A stretch of DNA of 64,000 nucleotides from Hyphomicrobiaceae bacterium (GTDB lineage: Bacteria; Pseudomonadota; Alphaproteobacteria; Rhizobiales; Hyphomicrobiaceae), in the NCBI GenBank assembly GCA_022842785.1, contig JALHOW010000004.1:464387-528386 (forward strand), read 5' to 3'. Position 1 is the stretch's first letter. Every line of letters begins with the position of its first letter. The translations under genes and the position numbers were made by a program. Below the pieces are notes generated by a model. The model had not been told where the DNA came from, searched no databases, and was given only the letters and a program-made list of their open reading frames with translations. This document shows positions 1 through 11,173 of the stretch, piece by piece.

Positions 1-203
1 GGCATTAAGGGCACCTCTCTCAGTGGCGCTCGATGCGCCTAAGCTATTCATCCTAAGATAGAATTTCGGATGAACGCGTACGCGATGGCACCCTGGCACC
101 GCGCACCTAAAATCATTCCAGAAAGGCATTCTGGCCTGTCTTGGTATACCAATCCAATCGGTTGTTCCGATGATTCAATCGGGGCGGCCGATGACCGACT
201 GCT

Positions 204-1118
204 CTACTTCTTGCCGGTCCCTGCGGGCGCTGCCGCCTGGGCGGCGGACTCGAAGACTGCCAGCACGAGCGGCGAAACCGGGTCCCGATCCACCGCCACC
301 AAGCCGACGCTGTGCTCGATCTCCGGCGACTTGAGCGGGACTGTGCGAATGTCCGACATGGGCCCGAGTATCTTCAGGAAGTACTCCGGCACGATGCTGG
401 CGAGCCCCATGAGGTGAACGTTCGCATAGAGATTGATGACCGAATTGGTCTCGAGCCGGATGATGGGCGTGCTGTTGGCCGTGCGGAAGGCGCGGTCGAT
501 GATGCGCCGGTTCTGCATGTTCGGCGTCAGCAGGCAGAGCGGCTGCTTGGCCGCCTCCGCCCAGGTCACCGATGACTTGTCCGCAAGCGCATGGTCATCG
601 CGCACGAGCAGGCAATAGCGCTCCATGTAGATGGATTCCGCCCGCATGCCCTCGATCGGCTCGTTGTCGAGGTACGTGAGGCCGACATCGATCGCGAAAT
701 CCTCGAGATTGCGCAGGATTTCGACGGAACTCTGCGAGAGCACGGTCAGTTCGATGCCGCTGTGGCGATCCTGGATGGCCTTGGTGATGAGTGCCGCCAT
801 GGGGAGCGCGGACGGCACGACGCCGAGCGAAAGCCGCCCGACCAGCGCGCCCTTGGTGCCGCGCAGCGTCGAAATCTCCTGCTGCAACGAGCCCCAATTG
901 TCGAGAATGGCGTGCGCCCACTTGAGCACGCGCTCGCCTTCAGCCGTCAGGCCATGAAAGCGCTGGCCACGCTCGACGATCGGCACGCCCAGTTCCTGCT
1001 CGAGCTGGCGAATGCGCCCTGAGAGCGTCGGCTGTGTGACGTTGCATGCCTTGGCGGCGCGCGTGAAATGCTTCTCACGCGCGAGGGCGGACAGGTACTG
1101 GAGCTGGCGGATATCCAT
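204..1118 (-). CDS. LysR-family transcriptional regulator
   Basis: N-terminal LysR HTH 'MDIRQLQYLSALAREKHFTRAAKACNVTQPTLSGRIRQLEQELGVPIVERG' plus LysR substrate-binding domain. Confidence 0.95.
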   Translation of the reverse strand: MDIRQLQYLSALAREKHFTRAAKACNVTQPTLSGRIRQLEQELGVPIVERGQRFHGLTAEGERVLKWAHAILDNWGSLQQEISTLRGTKGALVGRLSLGVVPSALPMAALITKAIQDRHSGIELTVLSQSSVEILRNLEDFAIDVGLTYLDNEPIEGMRAESIYMERYCLLVRDDHALADKSSVTWAEAAKQPLCLLTPNMQNRRIIDRAFRTANSTPIIRLETNSVINLYANVHLMGLASIVPEYFLKILGPMSDIRTVPLKSPEIEHSVGLVAVDRDPVSPLVLAVFESAAQAAAPAGTGKK

Positions 1119-1191
1119 GGCCCCAGTATATCAACCCATTCTAAGGCTGGCACACCTCATGGCGCCCGTCCTCGGGGCAAGGTAAGCGCAC

Positions 1192-4100
1192 CTAATTCCG
1201 CCGCCCATACCCGCCGCCGGCTGGCGTCTCCATGTGATAGAGGTCGCCGGGTTGCATCTCCCGCCGGTCATTCCCTTCAAGATGCTCCTTCGTGCCGTCG
1301 ACGCGCTCGACGATATCGACACCACGGGCGCCCGGCGCCCCGCCCGCGAGGCCGAACGGCGGCACCTTGCGCGATGAGCCCAGCGTGGTCACGGTCATGG
1401 CTTCGAGGAAGCGCATCCGCCGGAGCGCGCCGTCACCACCGCGCGAGCGCCCAGCCCCGCCCGAACCGCGCCGGATGCTGAAAGCTTCGAGCCGCACCGG
1501 GAAACGCCACTCGAGAATTTCCGGATCGGTCATGCGCGTATTGGTCATGTGCGAGTGCACCGCGCTCGCGCCATCGAAGCCATCACCAGCGCCCGTGCCG
1601 CCGCAGATGGTCTCGTAATTCTGCAGGCGCGCGTTCCCCCACACGAAGTTGTTCATCGTCCCGTGCGAGCCGGCCAGCACGCCGAGCGCGCCGAAGAGCG
1701 CATTTGTCGCCGACTGCGACACCTCGGTATTCCCCGCGATGACCGCCGCCGGATAGCGCGGATTGAGCATCGTACCTTCGGGCGTAATGATCGTGAGCGG
1801 CTTGAGGCAACCTTCGTTCAGCGGGATCTCGCTCTCCGAAAGCGTGCGGAAAACATAGAGCACGACGGCACGGCATACGGCGAGTGGGGCGTTATAGTTG
1901 AACTCGCTCTGCGCTGATGTCCCGGTGAAATCGATGGTTGCCGTGCGCGTCGCACGATCGACACGCACCGCGACATGGATCGCCGCACCGCTGTCCATGG
2001 GATAGTGGAACTCGCCGTCCTTGAGTGTATCGATGGCCTTGCGCACGGCCGCTTCGGCATTGTCCTGCACGTGGCGCATGTAGGCATCGACGACTTCTTG
2101 GCCGAACTGCTCGACCATGCGCACGATCTCGCGCGCGCCTGTCTCGTTGGCAGCAATCTGCGCGCGCAGGTCCGCCATGTTCTGATCGATATTGCGGCAG
2201 GGATAGCGCCCCGAGGCGAGCAGCGCGCGCGTCTCCGCATCGCGCAGCCGCCCCTGATCGACCATCTTGAAGTTGTCGATGAGGACACCTTCCTCGTCGA
2301 TATGGCGGCTGTCCGGCGGCGCTGAGCCTGGCGTCCTGCCGCCAATGTCCGCATGGTGACCGCGCGAGGCGACGATGAACAGAATGCGCGCGCCATCGCG
2401 GCTGAAGACCGGGGTCACGACCGTCACATCGGGGAGATGCGTGCCGCCGCGGTAGGGATTGTTCAGCATGATGCTGTCACCCGGCTTCAGGTTGCCGGCA
2501 TTGAGACGCAGCACCGTGCGCACGGCTTCGCCCATGGAACCGAGATGCACCGGCACGTGCGGCGCATTGGCGACGAGATTGCCTTCGGGATCGAAGAGCG
2601 CGCAGGAGAAATCGAGGCGCTCCTTGATATTCACCGAGTAGGCGGTGTTTTCGAGCGTCGCGCCCATCTGCTCGGCGATCGACATGAAGAGGTTGTTGAA
2701 CACCTCGAGCATGATCGGATCGGCCTCGGTGCCGAGCTGCTCGCGTCGAGCTTGCGCTGCCGTGCGTGTGAGCACGAGATGGCCGAGGTTAGTGATCGCC
2801 GCGGCCCAGCCCTCTTCGACGACGTTCGTGCCTGTCGGCTCGATGATGATCGCGGGGCCTTCGATCGTATCACCGGGATCGAGCTTGGCGCGGTCATAAA
2901 GCGACGTCTCGGCCCAGCCGGCGCGCGTGTGCATCCGCACTTGTGCGATCGCGCGCACGTCTGCTTTGTCGCTCGCCGCAAGGGTCCGCTCGACGATCGC
3001 ATCGCTGGCACCGATGGCCTCCAGCGCCACGGCTTCGACGATAAGATCATCGCTCTCGACAGCAAAGCCGAAGCGCGCGCGATGGACCTCCGCGAATCTC
3101 TGGCGGAGTTCGTCCTCGGTCCCGAACTCGACGGCCAATGGCTGATGTGCACCCTCATAGCGGACGTGCACACGCCGCTCGATCCTGATCCGCTCGCGCG
3201 CGATGTCCTGTCCGAGCACTTCATCGACGGCGGTCGCCTCGAGTTCGGCGAGCGCGTCGGAAATGGCCGCGGCCGATCCTTTCAAAGGTCGCTCCACCTG
3301 GCGTTCGCGCAGCGCCCGCACTTCGGCGAGTCCCATGCCATAGGCCGAAAGCACGCCCGCATAGGGATGCAGCAACACGCGCGTGATCCCGAGCACATCC
3401 GCGATGGCGCAGGCGTGCTGGCCACCGGCACCACCGAAGCAGTTGAGCGTGTAACGCGTCACGTCGTAGCCGCGTTGCACCGAGATCTTCTTGATCGCAT
3501 TGGCCATGTTCTCGACGGCAATGCGCAGGAAGCCTTCCGCGACTTCCTCGGGCGAATAGGACGTGCCGCTCGTCTTGTTGATCTCGGCCGTCATGCGCGC
3601 GAAGGCGGAGCGTGCCGCCTCCACATCGAGCGGCTCGTCACCACCAGGGCCGAACACGCTCGGGAAATGATCCGGCTGGATCTTGCCGAGCAGGACATTG
3701 CAGTCAGTAACGGCCAGGGGACCGCCGCGCCGATAGCAGGCGGGGCCCGGATTGGCGCCCGCGCTCTCAGGCCCAACCTGGAAGCGGCCGTCCTCAAACT
3801 TCAGGATGGAGCCGCCACCCGCCGCGATCGTGTGAATGTGCATCATGGGCGCACGCATGCGCACGCCCGCAACTTCCGTCTCGAAGGAGCGTTCGTACTG
3901 TCCGTCGAAGTGCGTGACGTCGGTCGACGTGCCGCCCATATCGAAGCCGATGAGCTTGTCGAAACCGGCCATGGTGCCGGTCCTGACCATCCCGACGACT
4001 CCGCCGGCAGGTCCCGAGAGGATGGAATCCTTGCCCTGAAAAAGGGCGGCATCGATCAACCCGCCGTTCGACTGCATGAACTGAAGACGTCGGCAACCGC

Positions 4101-4800
4101 CGCGATCGGCGCCAAGCTCGTCGCGCACCTGATCGACGTAACGCCGCAGCACCGGCGAGAGATACGCATCGGCGACAGCCGTATCGCCGCGTGAGACGAG
4201 CTTGATCAGTGGGCTCGCGAGATGGCTCGGCGAAACTTGGGTGAAACCGATCTCCCGTGCGATCTCGGCGACACGCTGCTCGTGCGCGGGATAGCGATAG
4301 GAATGCATGAACGCGATCGCGACTGCGCGGATGCCAGCGGCGTAAGCATCTTCCAGCGCGGTGCGCGCAGTCGTCTCATCCAGGGGACGGACGACCTCGC
4401 CGCGCGCCCCCATGCGCTCGTCGACTTCGCCAACGCGTGTGTAGAGCACTTCCGGCAGCCGGATATGCAGATCGAAGAGGCGCGGACGGCTCTGGTAGCC
4501 GATGCGCAGAAGATCGGCGAAACCGCTGGTGATCAGCAGGAGCGTCGGATCGCCCTTGCGCTCGAGCAGCGCGTTGGTCGCAACTGTCGTGCCCATGCGC
4601 ACGGTATCGATGACGCCCGGCGGGATCGGCTCGCCAGTCTTCAGCCCGAGCAGATCACGGATACCCTGCACGGCGGCATCGCGATAACGCTCGGGGTTCT
4701 CCGAGAGAACCTTGTGACAAAGGATCTCGCCGTCGGGCCGGCGCGCGACGACGTCGGTGAACGTGCCACCGCGATCAATCCAGAACTGCCACATAACCAT
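1192..4800 (-). CDS. Fused hydantoinase A/B, 5-oxoprolinase-type (HyuA-HyuB fusion)
   Basis: 1202 aa; N-term '[19 protein letters not shown]', '[16 protein letters not shown]', C-term HyuB '[20 protein letters not shown]', '[20 protein letters not shown]'. Confidence 0.92.
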   Translation of the reverse strand: MVMWQFWIDRGGTFTDVVARRPDGEILCHKVLSENPERYRDAAVQGIRDLLGLKTGEPIPPGVIDTVRMGTTVATNALLERKGDPTLLLITSGFADLLRIGYQSRPRLFDLHIRLPEVLYTRVGEVDERMGARGEVVRPLDETTARTALEDAYAAGIRAVAIAFMHSYRYPAHEQRVAEIAREIGFTQVSPSHLASPLIKLVSRGDTAVADAYLSPVLRRYVDQVRDELGADRGGCRRLQFMQSNGGLIDAALFQGKDSILSGPAGGVVGMVRTGTMAGFDKLIGFDMGGTSTDVTHFDGQYERSFETEVAGVRMRAPMMHIHTIAAGGGSILKFEDGRFQVGPESAGANPGPACYRRGGPLAVTDCNVLLGKIQPDHFPSVFGPGGDEPLDVEAARSAFARMTAEINKTSGTSYSPEEVAEGFLRIAVENMANAIKKISVQRGYDVTRYTLNCFGGAGGQHACAIADVLGITRVLLHPYAGVLSAYGMGLAEVRALRERQVERPLKGSAAAISDALAELEATAVDEVLGQDIARERIRIERRVHVRYEGAHQPLAVEFGTEDELRQRFAEVHRARFGFAVESDDLIVEAVALEAIGASDAIVERTLAASDKADVRAIAQVRMHTRAGWAETSLYDRAKLDPGDTIEGPAIIIEPTGTNVVEEGWAAAITNLGHLVLTRTAAQARREQLGTEADPIMLEVFNNLFMSIAEQMGATLENTAYSVNIKERLDFSCALFDPEGNLVANAPHVPVHLGSMGEAVRTVLRLNAGNLKPGDSIMLNNPYRGGTHLPDVTVVTPVFSRDGARILFIVASRGHHADIGGRTPGSAPPDSRHIDEEGVLIDNFKMVDQGRLRDAETRALLASGRYPCRNIDQNMADLRAQIAANETGAREIVRMVEQFGQEVVDAYMRHVQDNAEAAVRKAIDTLKDGEFHYPMDSGAAIHVAVRVDRATRTATIDFTGTSAQSEFNYNAPLAVCRAVVLYVFRTLSESEIPLNEGCLKPLTIITPEGTMLNPRYPAAVIAGNTEVSQSATNALFGALGVLAGSHGTMNNFVWGNARLQNYETICGGTGAGDGFDGASAVHSHMTNTRMTDPEILEWRFPVRLEAFSIRRGSGGAGRSRGGDGALRRMRFLEAMTVTTLGSSRKVPPFGLAGGAPGARGVDIVERVDGTKEHLEGNDRREMQPGDLYHMETPAGGGYGRRN

Positions 4801-4813
4801 AACCTCTCAAGCC

Positions 4814-4842
4814 AACGCCCGCATCGATCCGATGCGGGCGTT
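4814..4842 (-). other. Perfect 13-bp stem-loop between dctM-like and hydantoinase genes
   Basis: AACGCCCGCATCG-ATC-CGATGCGGGCGTT, read directly from the sequence. Confidence 0.8.
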
Positions 4843-4877
4843 GTGTTCTAACATTCCGCGCAAGCTTTTGCGCGGGA

Positions 4878-6164
4878 TCAGCCCATGACGACGCGCGGCA
4901 ACCAGAGTGCGAGGTCGGGGATCGCGATCAGGAGAGCGGTGAGAACCAGCATCGAGATCACGAACGGCAGTGCGCCCCATATCACGTCGGCCACCGGACC
5001 TCGCTCGCGCATACCTTGCACCACGTAGAGGTTCAGGCCTACGGGCGGCGTTATGAGCGCCACCTCCATCATCACGGTCAGAACGACACCCCACCAGATG
5101 GGATCCCAGCCGAGCGAGAAGACGATCGGCGCAATGAATGGCGTGGTCAGGATCATCATGGAGATCGTCTCCATGAACATGCCGAGGATAACATAGAACA
5201 CGACGATGAGCGCCATCGTGCCGTACTTGCCGAGCCCCAGCCCCTCGATCCACTTGCCAATTCCGTCCGTGGCGCCGATCGCGGCGAGAACGAAGTTGAG
5301 GAACTGCGCCGCGATGATGATCAACATGATCATCGCAGTCGTCCGCATGGTCCCTTCCGCAACGGCACGCAGCATCGCGAACGAGAACTTCCGCTCCCAC
5401 ACGGCCAGCACGAGCGCGCTCATCACACCGAGTGATGCCGCTTCGGTGGGCGTCGCCCAACCGGCATAGATCGAGCCGACGACCATGAAGAAAATGAAGA
5501 GCGGCGGCAGGAGCGCTGGCAGGGTCCTGAAGCGACTGCCCCACGTGGTCTCGATCGGATCGCCGCCCTTCTTCGGATCGACGAGGCACCAGATCAGAAT
5601 GATCAGCATGAACAGGCCCGCAAGCATCAGGCCAGGAATCATGCCTGCGAGATAGAGCCGCGGCACCGATGTGTTGGTGAGAAGGCCGTAGAGGATGAAG
5701 TTGATCGATGGCGGGATGAGAATGCCGAGCGTTCCGCCCGCGGCGATGCTGCCGAGAAACAGGCGCTCGTCGTAACGGCGCTGCTTGATCTGCGGGATCG
5801 CCACGGTGCCGATCGTTGCCGCAGTCGCGACGCTCGAGCCGCAGGTGGCGGCGAACATGGCCGAGGTGCCGATGTTGGCGTGCATCAGCCCGCCAGGTAG
5901 CCACGAGAGCCACTGCGCCGCAGCGTTGTACACCCGCTCGGCGATACCCGTCCTGAGGAGAATCTCGCCGAGCATGACGAACAGAGGGATCGCGATCAGG
6001 ATGTACTCGCTCGAGGCATTCCAGACGATCTCGCCCATCGCCAGATGCAGCGGCATCATGGCGAAGAAATCGTTGAGCGCCAGGCCGAGCACGCCCATGA
6101 CAGCGGCAACGGGCACGCTCAGCGCGAGCAAGAAGAGCAGCAGGAAAAGCGTTGTAGCCAGCAT
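4878..6164 (-). CDS. TRAP transporter large permease (DctM-like)
   Basis: ORF frame 4878..6374, start chosen at 'MLATTLFLLLFLLALSVPVAAVMG'; polytopic, 'GGTLGILIPPSINFILYG', 'ALITPPVGLNLYVVQG' motifs. Confidence 0.93.
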   Translation of the reverse strand: MLATTLFLLLFLLALSVPVAAVMGVLGLALNDFFAMMPLHLAMGEIVWNASSEYILIAIPLFVMLGEILLRTGIAERVYNAAAQWLSWLPGGLMHANIGTSAMFAATCGSSVATAATIGTVAIPQIKQRRYDERLFLGSIAAGGTLGILIPPSINFILYGLLTNTSVPRLYLAGMIPGLMLAGLFMLIILIWCLVDPKKGGDPIETTWGSRFRTLPALLPPLFIFFMVVGSIYAGWATPTEAASLGVMSALVLAVWERKFSFAMLRAVAEGTMRTTAMIMLIIIAAQFLNFVLAAIGATDGIGKWIEGLGLGKYGTMALIVVFYVILGMFMETISMMILTTPFIAPIVFSLGWDPIWWGVVLTVMMEVALITPPVGLNLYVVQGMRERGPVADVIWGALPFVISMLVLTALLIAIPDLALWLPRVVMG

Positions 6165-6169
6165 GGTGC

Positions 6170-6877
6170 TTAAGCTCCCGCCTTCGGCGCGCCGTGGCCC
6201 GTGACCATGCCTTTGATCTCCGATTCGATTTCTTCCTGCGTGGTCGGCACACCGCTGATGGCGTTGACCGCGCTGTAGTCGCCCTTGGCAAGCGCCGCGA
6301 TGCTGCGAATGAGGGCCACCACGATGGAGAGGAAGAAAAGGCCGATGCCGAAGGCCCAGGGGATCTGGGACCACGCAAGCGGAATGCGGAGCTGTGTGTT
6401 CGACCGGAGCTGCTCGACGTAGCTAGTCGAAGCCACATTGATCACGCGCTCGAGCAGGACAGCGATGAAAACCGCCATCACGGTGAGCGCGATGATGTCC
6501 ATTATCGAGCGCACTTTCGGGCTGAACTGGCCGTAGAGGACGTCGATCCGGATATGGCCTCTCGTCACCAGCACGTGCGCCATCGACAAACTTGTTCCAA
6601 CCGCAAAAAGATAACCGGAGATCTCGTCGGAACCGGAAAAGATGAAGCGCGATCCAATAAGGGGCCCGGCCGCCTTTCGCACGAATACTTCAGCGGTAAC
6701 GATGATTGCGGCAGCGAACAGAAGTATGCCGCCAACCCATACCCCGATCTGTGCGAGGAAGCCGATGGCATGCCAGATCGGCTCACGCAGGAAGATCAAA
6801 ACGAGCAGTGCAACTACGCCTACCGCGAACACCCATAGAGGCGTCTCGGTGAAGAGCGAGTTCAACATTTGTGACAT
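6170..6877 (-). CDS. TRAP transporter small permease (DctQ-like)
   Basis: Four predicted TM segments, 'AAGPLIGSRFIFSGSDEISGYLFAVGTSLSMAHVLVTRGHIRIDVL'; adjacent to DctM/DctP. Confidence 0.9.
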   Translation of the reverse strand: MSQMLNSLFTETPLWVFAVGVVALLVLIFLREPIWHAIGFLAQIGVWVGGILLFAAAIIVTAEVFVRKAAGPLIGSRFIFSGSDEISGYLFAVGTSLSMAHVLVTRGHIRIDVLYGQFSPKVRSIMDIIALTVMAVFIAVLLERVINVASTSYVEQLRSNTQLRIPLAWSQIPWAFGIGLFFLSIVVALIRSIAALAKGDYSAVNAISGVPTTQEEIESEIKGMVTGHGAPKAGA

Positions 6878-6887
6878 GCCAAGCAAA

Positions 6888-6911
6888 AGGCCCGGGTTAC
6901 TTCCCGGGCCT
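6888..6911 (-). terminator. Terminator/attenuator-like hairpin downstream of dctP
   Basis: AGGCCCGGG-TTACTT-CCCGGGCCT perfect 9-bp stem, followed by TTTT on the minus strand. Confidence 0.65.
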
Positions 6912-6930
6912 CCCCCTTCTGTGCAGACTA

Positions 6931-7986
6931 TTAGTTCGCCTTAGCCGTCAGGCCGTACTTGCTGCCGACAAGCTCGTTCCACTTCGCGGCGCAATCGGCG
7001 CCGCAGCGCTTCGCCCACGCAGCGAGCACCTGCTCGTCGATGGCCTTCTTGCGCTCCTTGATGGAGTCAGGCGACGGCGCGAACAGCTTCAGCTTGCCTG
7101 GCGGACCCACCGAGCACGCACCACTACCGGTGTTGCAGGCAACGCCCTCCTCGGTCTCTTCCTCGATGACCTTCCAGGCCTTGTCTTCGAGCTTCTTCAT
7201 CTCCGCCTGAATGACCTTCCGGGTCGCCTCGGGGAGCTTGTTCCACATGGCCGTATTCACGACCCAAACGCCGACCGTGTAGTTCACGGGCAAGCGGACC
7301 AGCGTGTTCACGACCTCGTACCACTTGGCCTTGTAGCCGGGCATCGTGCCCGTCACACCGCAGTCGGTCACGCCCTTCTCCAGCGCCGGCACGACCTCAC
7401 CGAAAGCGATCGTGACACCGACACCGCCGAGGGCCGCAACGAAATCAGCCTGCGACGTGCCTTGCACGCGAACCTTCTTGCCCTTCAGGTCATCGAGGCT
7501 GTTGATGTCGCCTCTGCAAAAGATGACCTGCTCGGGGAAGGTGAACGTGCCGAGGATCGTGGCACCGTTCCGATCCATGGCCTTCTGCATCTCGGGGAGC
7601 CAAGCATTGACGATCTCGCGGCTCATCTTGAAGTCGCGCGCCACGCCCGCGATGTCAGACGCCTCGATGATCGCACCGCCATCCTCGACATAGATCGGCA
7701 GCGCGGCGGCGAAGTCGAACACGCCCTGCTTGAGCAGACGCACGACCTCGGTACCCTTCAGGTTGACCTCGGTGATCGACTTGATGTTGCCCTTGAGCTT
7801 GCCGCCAGTCGCTTTCGGCAGATCTTCAACCCAGAAGGGCTGCTCCATCTTCTGCCAGTTGGTCAGGAAGTTCCACGTGCCGACAGCATTGAACGTGCGC
7901 GGCTGCAGATCCTGCGCCCAAACAGGAATGGACGCCATGGCTGCGATGGTCGCAGCGAAGCAGGCAGCAGGCAATTTAAACTTCAT
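6931..7986 (-). CDS. TRAP transporter substrate-binding protein (DctP-like)
   Basis: Signal peptide 'MKFKLPAACFAATIAAMASIPVWAQDLQ'; 'LKGKKVRVQGTSQADFVAALGGVGVTIAFGEVVPALEKGVTDCGVTG'. Confidence 0.93.
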   Translation of the reverse strand: MKFKLPAACFAATIAAMASIPVWAQDLQPRTFNAVGTWNFLTNWQKMEQPFWVEDLPKATGGKLKGNIKSITEVNLKGTEVVRLLKQGVFDFAAALPIYVEDGGAIIEASDIAGVARDFKMSREIVNAWLPEMQKAMDRNGATILGTFTFPEQVIFCRGDINSLDDLKGKKVRVQGTSQADFVAALGGVGVTIAFGEVVPALEKGVTDCGVTGTMPGYKAKWYEVVNTLVRLPVNYTVGVWVVNTAMWNKLPEATRKVIQAEMKKLEDKAWKVIEEETEEGVACNTGSGACSVGPPGKLKLFAPSPDSIKERKKAIDEQVLAAWAKRCGADCAAKWNELVGSKYGLTAKAN

Positions 7987-8033
7987 CAGTACTTCCTCCC
8001 TTTGAGACTCTCGAAATTTGGCTCAGCGATCCA

Positions 8034-8846
8034 TCACAACGCCGCCAGCTTGTTGTTCAGGCGATCGGTAATGAGCATCGAACCCGGCTTGTGCGTGATG
8101 CAGAGCGACGGCCGGGCATTGAGAACGACGGATTGAGGCGTGACCCCGCAGGCCCAGAATACGGGGAGCATCCCCTTCTCGACAATGGGTGGCGGATCGC
8201 CATAGTCGGGCGACATCAGATCCTTGACGCCGATCGCTTCGGGAATGCCGATGTGGACGGGCGCCCCGTGCACCGCTGGAAAGCGGGACGTGACCTGGAT
8301 GGCGCGGATCGCATCCGTCGGCGTCATCATGCGCATCGATACGATCATCTTGCCGCTGAACGGCCCAGCCGGCACACAATCGATCGACGTGCGGTACATG
8401 GGCACGACCGTATCGTGTTGGATATGGTGGAGCGGGATGCCCTCCTCGATCAGCGGCTGCTCGAACGAAAAGGAGCAGCCGAGAACGAACGACACGAGAT
8501 CATCGGTCCAGTATCCGCGGATGTCCGTCGGCTCGTCGATGCACGCGCCGTCCTTGAAGACCCGGTAGCGCGGCACGTCGGTGCGAATGTCGATGTCGCC
8601 AAGGTCGGGCAGCGCGGGATCGCCGACCGCGCTCATGCCGATCACGGGGCAGGGCTTCGGATTGCGCTGGCAGAAGGCCGCGAAGTCGGTGGCGTAGGCC
8701 TTCGGCAGAATACAGAGATTGCCCTGGACGTAGCCGGGCGCCTGACCTGCCGTGTGGCCGGTGAGATCGCCCGCACGGCAGCGCAACCGCGCTACATGCG
8801 ACGGCAACGCATTCAGCTCGCCCGCGCTCGCAGGTCGATCCTGCAT
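8034..8846 (-). CDS. UPF0317/DUF1445 family putative hydro-lyase (D-glutamate cyclase-like)
   Basis: '[37 protein letters not shown]', '[15 protein letters not shown]', 'VPVMYRT'-type motifs, '[12 protein letters not shown]'; start taken at '[11 protein letters not shown]'. Confidence 0.88.
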   Translation of the reverse strand: MQDRPASAGELNALPSHVARLRCRAGDLTGHTAGQAPGYVQGNLCILPKAYATDFAAFCQRNPKPCPVIGMSAVGDPALPDLGDIDIRTDVPRYRVFKDGACIDEPTDIRGYWTDDLVSFVLGCSFSFEQPLIEEGIPLHHIQHDTVVPMYRTSIDCVPAGPFSGKMIVSMRMMTPTDAIRAIQVTSRFPAVHGAPVHIGIPEAIGVKDLMSPDYGDPPPIVEKGMLPVFWACGVTPQSVVLNARPSLCITHKPGSMLITDRLNNKLAAL

Positions 8847-9128
8847 CAGAGGCCTCCCCAGACCCGTTAGCCGGTACGTGCAGGAATTGACTTCCATGCT
8901 CCGGCCGGACGGGCGCACGATTGCATTGGTACGGACATACGTCAATTTGAGATATTCGGATTTCTATGTTGTGCCAGTGGATTGAGCAGGAGGGCGCTGC
9001 GGCGATCGCGTGAAGTGTCGACGCCCATGATCGTGCGTATGCCGATCAGGCTGAGCGATTGACGGGTGCAGGGCGGCGGATGATGCTGCACGCGAAACCA
9101 CAACCCACAAAAGCCGCGGAACAAAGCC

Positions 9129-10013
9129 ATGAAAGTCCCGAAATCTGGCAGGCATCTCGGCTGCCTCTTCGGTCTCGTGCTTGGGACGATCATCCTATTC
9201 GGAACGGCATCGCGGACGAGCGCCGCCGAACCGATCGAGATCTTCGACGCCCATCTCCACTACAACTGGGAGCCCAAGCCCTACTTCTCACTCGATGAGG
9301 TGCTCGCGCTCTTTCGCAAGCATCGCGTGACCGGCATTCTTGCGACGAGCCGGCCGAACACCGGCACGCACGCCCTCGTCGATGCTCGAGCCGAGGGAAA
9401 GGCCGATGGACTTTGGGTCGTCCCTTTCATCCGGCCCTACCGCATTCGCGCGGACATCGGGAGCTGGTTCAATGATCCCTCGATCTACGATCTCGTGCGT
9501 GAAGAGTTCAAGCGCGGTGGCTATCGTGGTGTCGGCGAGTTCCATCTCACCGGACGCGCCGCCACCACGGACTGGGTGCGCAAGACCGTCGATTTTGCCG
9601 TCGCGCATGATCTCTACCTTCACGCGCACGCTGATGCGGAAGCCGTCGAGATTCTGTTCGCCCACAATCCTAAGAGCCGCATCATCTGGGCACACACTGG
9701 CTTCTCGCTCGATCCGGCCCGCGTTGCCGAGTTGCTTGCCAAGCATCCGACGCTATGGGGAGAGCTGTCCTATCGCGGCGGCATTACCGAAGGCGGCCGA
9801 CTGACGCCGGCGTGGCGCCAGTTGTTCGAGCGCTATCCGGATCGCTTTCTCGTTGGGTCCGACACCTGGATCAACGAGCGATGGGCCAGTTACGGCGACA
9901 TCATCGCAGGCTATCGGCAATGGCTCGCACAGCTGCCGCCTGAGATCGCCGCAAAGATCGCTCATGGCAATGCGCGTGCGCTCTTTGCCGGCCCAGCCCC
10001 GGCCGTGAGGTAG
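9129..10013 (+). CDS. Secreted amidohydrolase-family protein
   Basis: Signal peptide, 'IFDAHLHYN', 'LYLHAHADAEAVE', 'RIIWAHTGFS', 'FLVGSDTW' metal-site motifs. Confidence 0.85.
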   Translation: MKVPKSGRHLGCLFGLVLGTIILFGTASRTSAAEPIEIFDAHLHYNWEPKPYFSLDEVLALFRKHRVTGILATSRPNTGTHALVDARAEGKADGLWVVPFIRPYRIRADIGSWFNDPSIYDLVREEFKRGGYRGVGEFHLTGRAATTDWVRKTVDFAVAHDLYLHAHADAEAVEILFAHNPKSRIIWAHTGFSLDPARVAELLAKHPTLWGELSYRGGITEGGRLTPAWRQLFERYPDRFLVGSDTWINERWASYGDIIAGYRQWLAQLPPEIAAKIAHGNARALFAGPAPAVR

Positions 10014-10034
10014 AATTCGACGGCTCGCAGAAAT

Positions 10035-10412
10035 CTAAGGCGCAAAGCTCGAGCGGAGCTGCGCCGCCCATCTGTCGTCGATGCGCGTGACCACCCAGAT
10101 CGAGCGGTAGCTGGCAATCGCGGAACCATCGGCGCGATAGCGCGTGAACTGGACGTCGAGATGGACCTTCTCGGGAGAGGCCGCGATCACGTTACGGAAG
10201 TCCCACGCGCTGTGGTGCCAGTCGCCGCCGGCGCGTGCGCGGAAGTCATCGAAATAGCGTTCCGAGTTCTCCCAGACGCGCATTGCTGCGCCGGCAAGCC
10301 GGTAGTGAGGAAAGTGGAGCGTCGCCGCAACCGCTGCCGCGTCCTGAGCATTCAGCGCGGCTATGTGACAATCGAGCACGTCGATCGCCGCCAGCTCCGG
10401 ATCACTTGCCAT
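10035..10412 (-). CDS. SnoaL/NTF2-like small protein
   Basis: 'IDVLDCHIAALNAQDAAAVAATLHFPHYRL' cone-fold-like pattern. Confidence 0.6.
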   Translation of the reverse strand: MASDPELAAIDVLDCHIAALNAQDAAAVAATLHFPHYRLAGAAMRVWENSERYFDDFRARAGGDWHHSAWDFRNVIAASPEKVHLDVQFTRYRADGSAIASYRSIWVVTRIDDRWAAQLRSSFAP

Positions 10413-10517
10413 GCCTGCTACCCTCGCTCATGCGGACCTCGGCGGCGCCGCCGGTTGACGCCCGTCAATGCTGTGCGAGACATTCCTGCCCCAACTCGCG
10501 ACCGGAAGGAGATTGCA

Positions 10518-10910
10518 ATGAAGCCCGTCGATCCCCGCACTGCAAGCGCCGAGGTGCGCGCCGTCTTCGACGACATCAAAGCGACGCGGAAGGTCAAGTC
10601 GATCAACAATTTCTGGCGCTACCTCGCGCATGAGCCCCGTATGCTCAAGCACACCTGGGAGAGCCTGAAGGCGATCATGGGCCCGGGACATCTCGACCCG
10701 CTGACTAAGGAACTCGTCTACGTCGCCATTTCGATCACCAATAACTGCGAGTACTGCATGGCCTCTCATACGGCCGCGGCACGTGCCAAAGGCGCGACCG
10801 AAGCCCAGATCAACGAACTCTATGCAGTTGTCGGCCTCGCCAACATGACCAACCGCCTCGCAAACGCGTACCGGGTGCCGGTCGATGCGCAATTCAAGGA
10901 TGCAACCTGA
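10518..10910 (+). CDS. Carboxymuconolactone decarboxylase/AhpD-like protein
   Basis: 'LTKELVYVAISITNNCEYCMASHTAAARAKGATEAQINEL' (CxxC-xxxH motif); start chosen at MKPVDPRTASAEV after GGAG RBS. Confidence 0.9.
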   Translation: MKPVDPRTASAEVRAVFDDIKATRKVKSINNFWRYLAHEPRMLKHTWESLKAIMGPGHLDPLTKELVYVAISITNNCEYCMASHTAAARAKGATEAQINELYAVVGLANMTNRLANAYRVPVDAQFKDAT

Positions 10911-11173
10911 GGTCTCTGCCACCTGAATGCCTCGGTTGGCCCCTAGCGTGGCCTCAAGTGGCGAAACGCATTCTGGGATCGGGCCCGAATTCGGCGCAGG
11001 ATCGGAGCGGCGGAAGAGCGCGCTGGTGGCAAACTTCTGAATTTTGCCGCAATGCGCGACGATGCGTCCTCATGTGTGGTATTAGGGGCACGCCGAGCCG
11101 TCGTTGTTCTGCGTTCCCCGAAGGCCTCGGCCGAGCATGAACCGCCAACAGCACTTCGAGAACAACGGAACAC

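Noticed and set aside
2353-4194. 613-aa plus-strand ORF opposite the hydantoinase/oxoprolinase gene
   Set aside because: Antisense shadow of a strongly recognisable coding gene in GC-rich DNA; His/Arg/Ala-rich composition with no domain.
4807-6438. 543-aa minus-strand ORF overlapping the dctM region
   Set aside because: Wrong frame; low-complexity Arg/His composition, while the alternative frame gives a clear DctM sequence.
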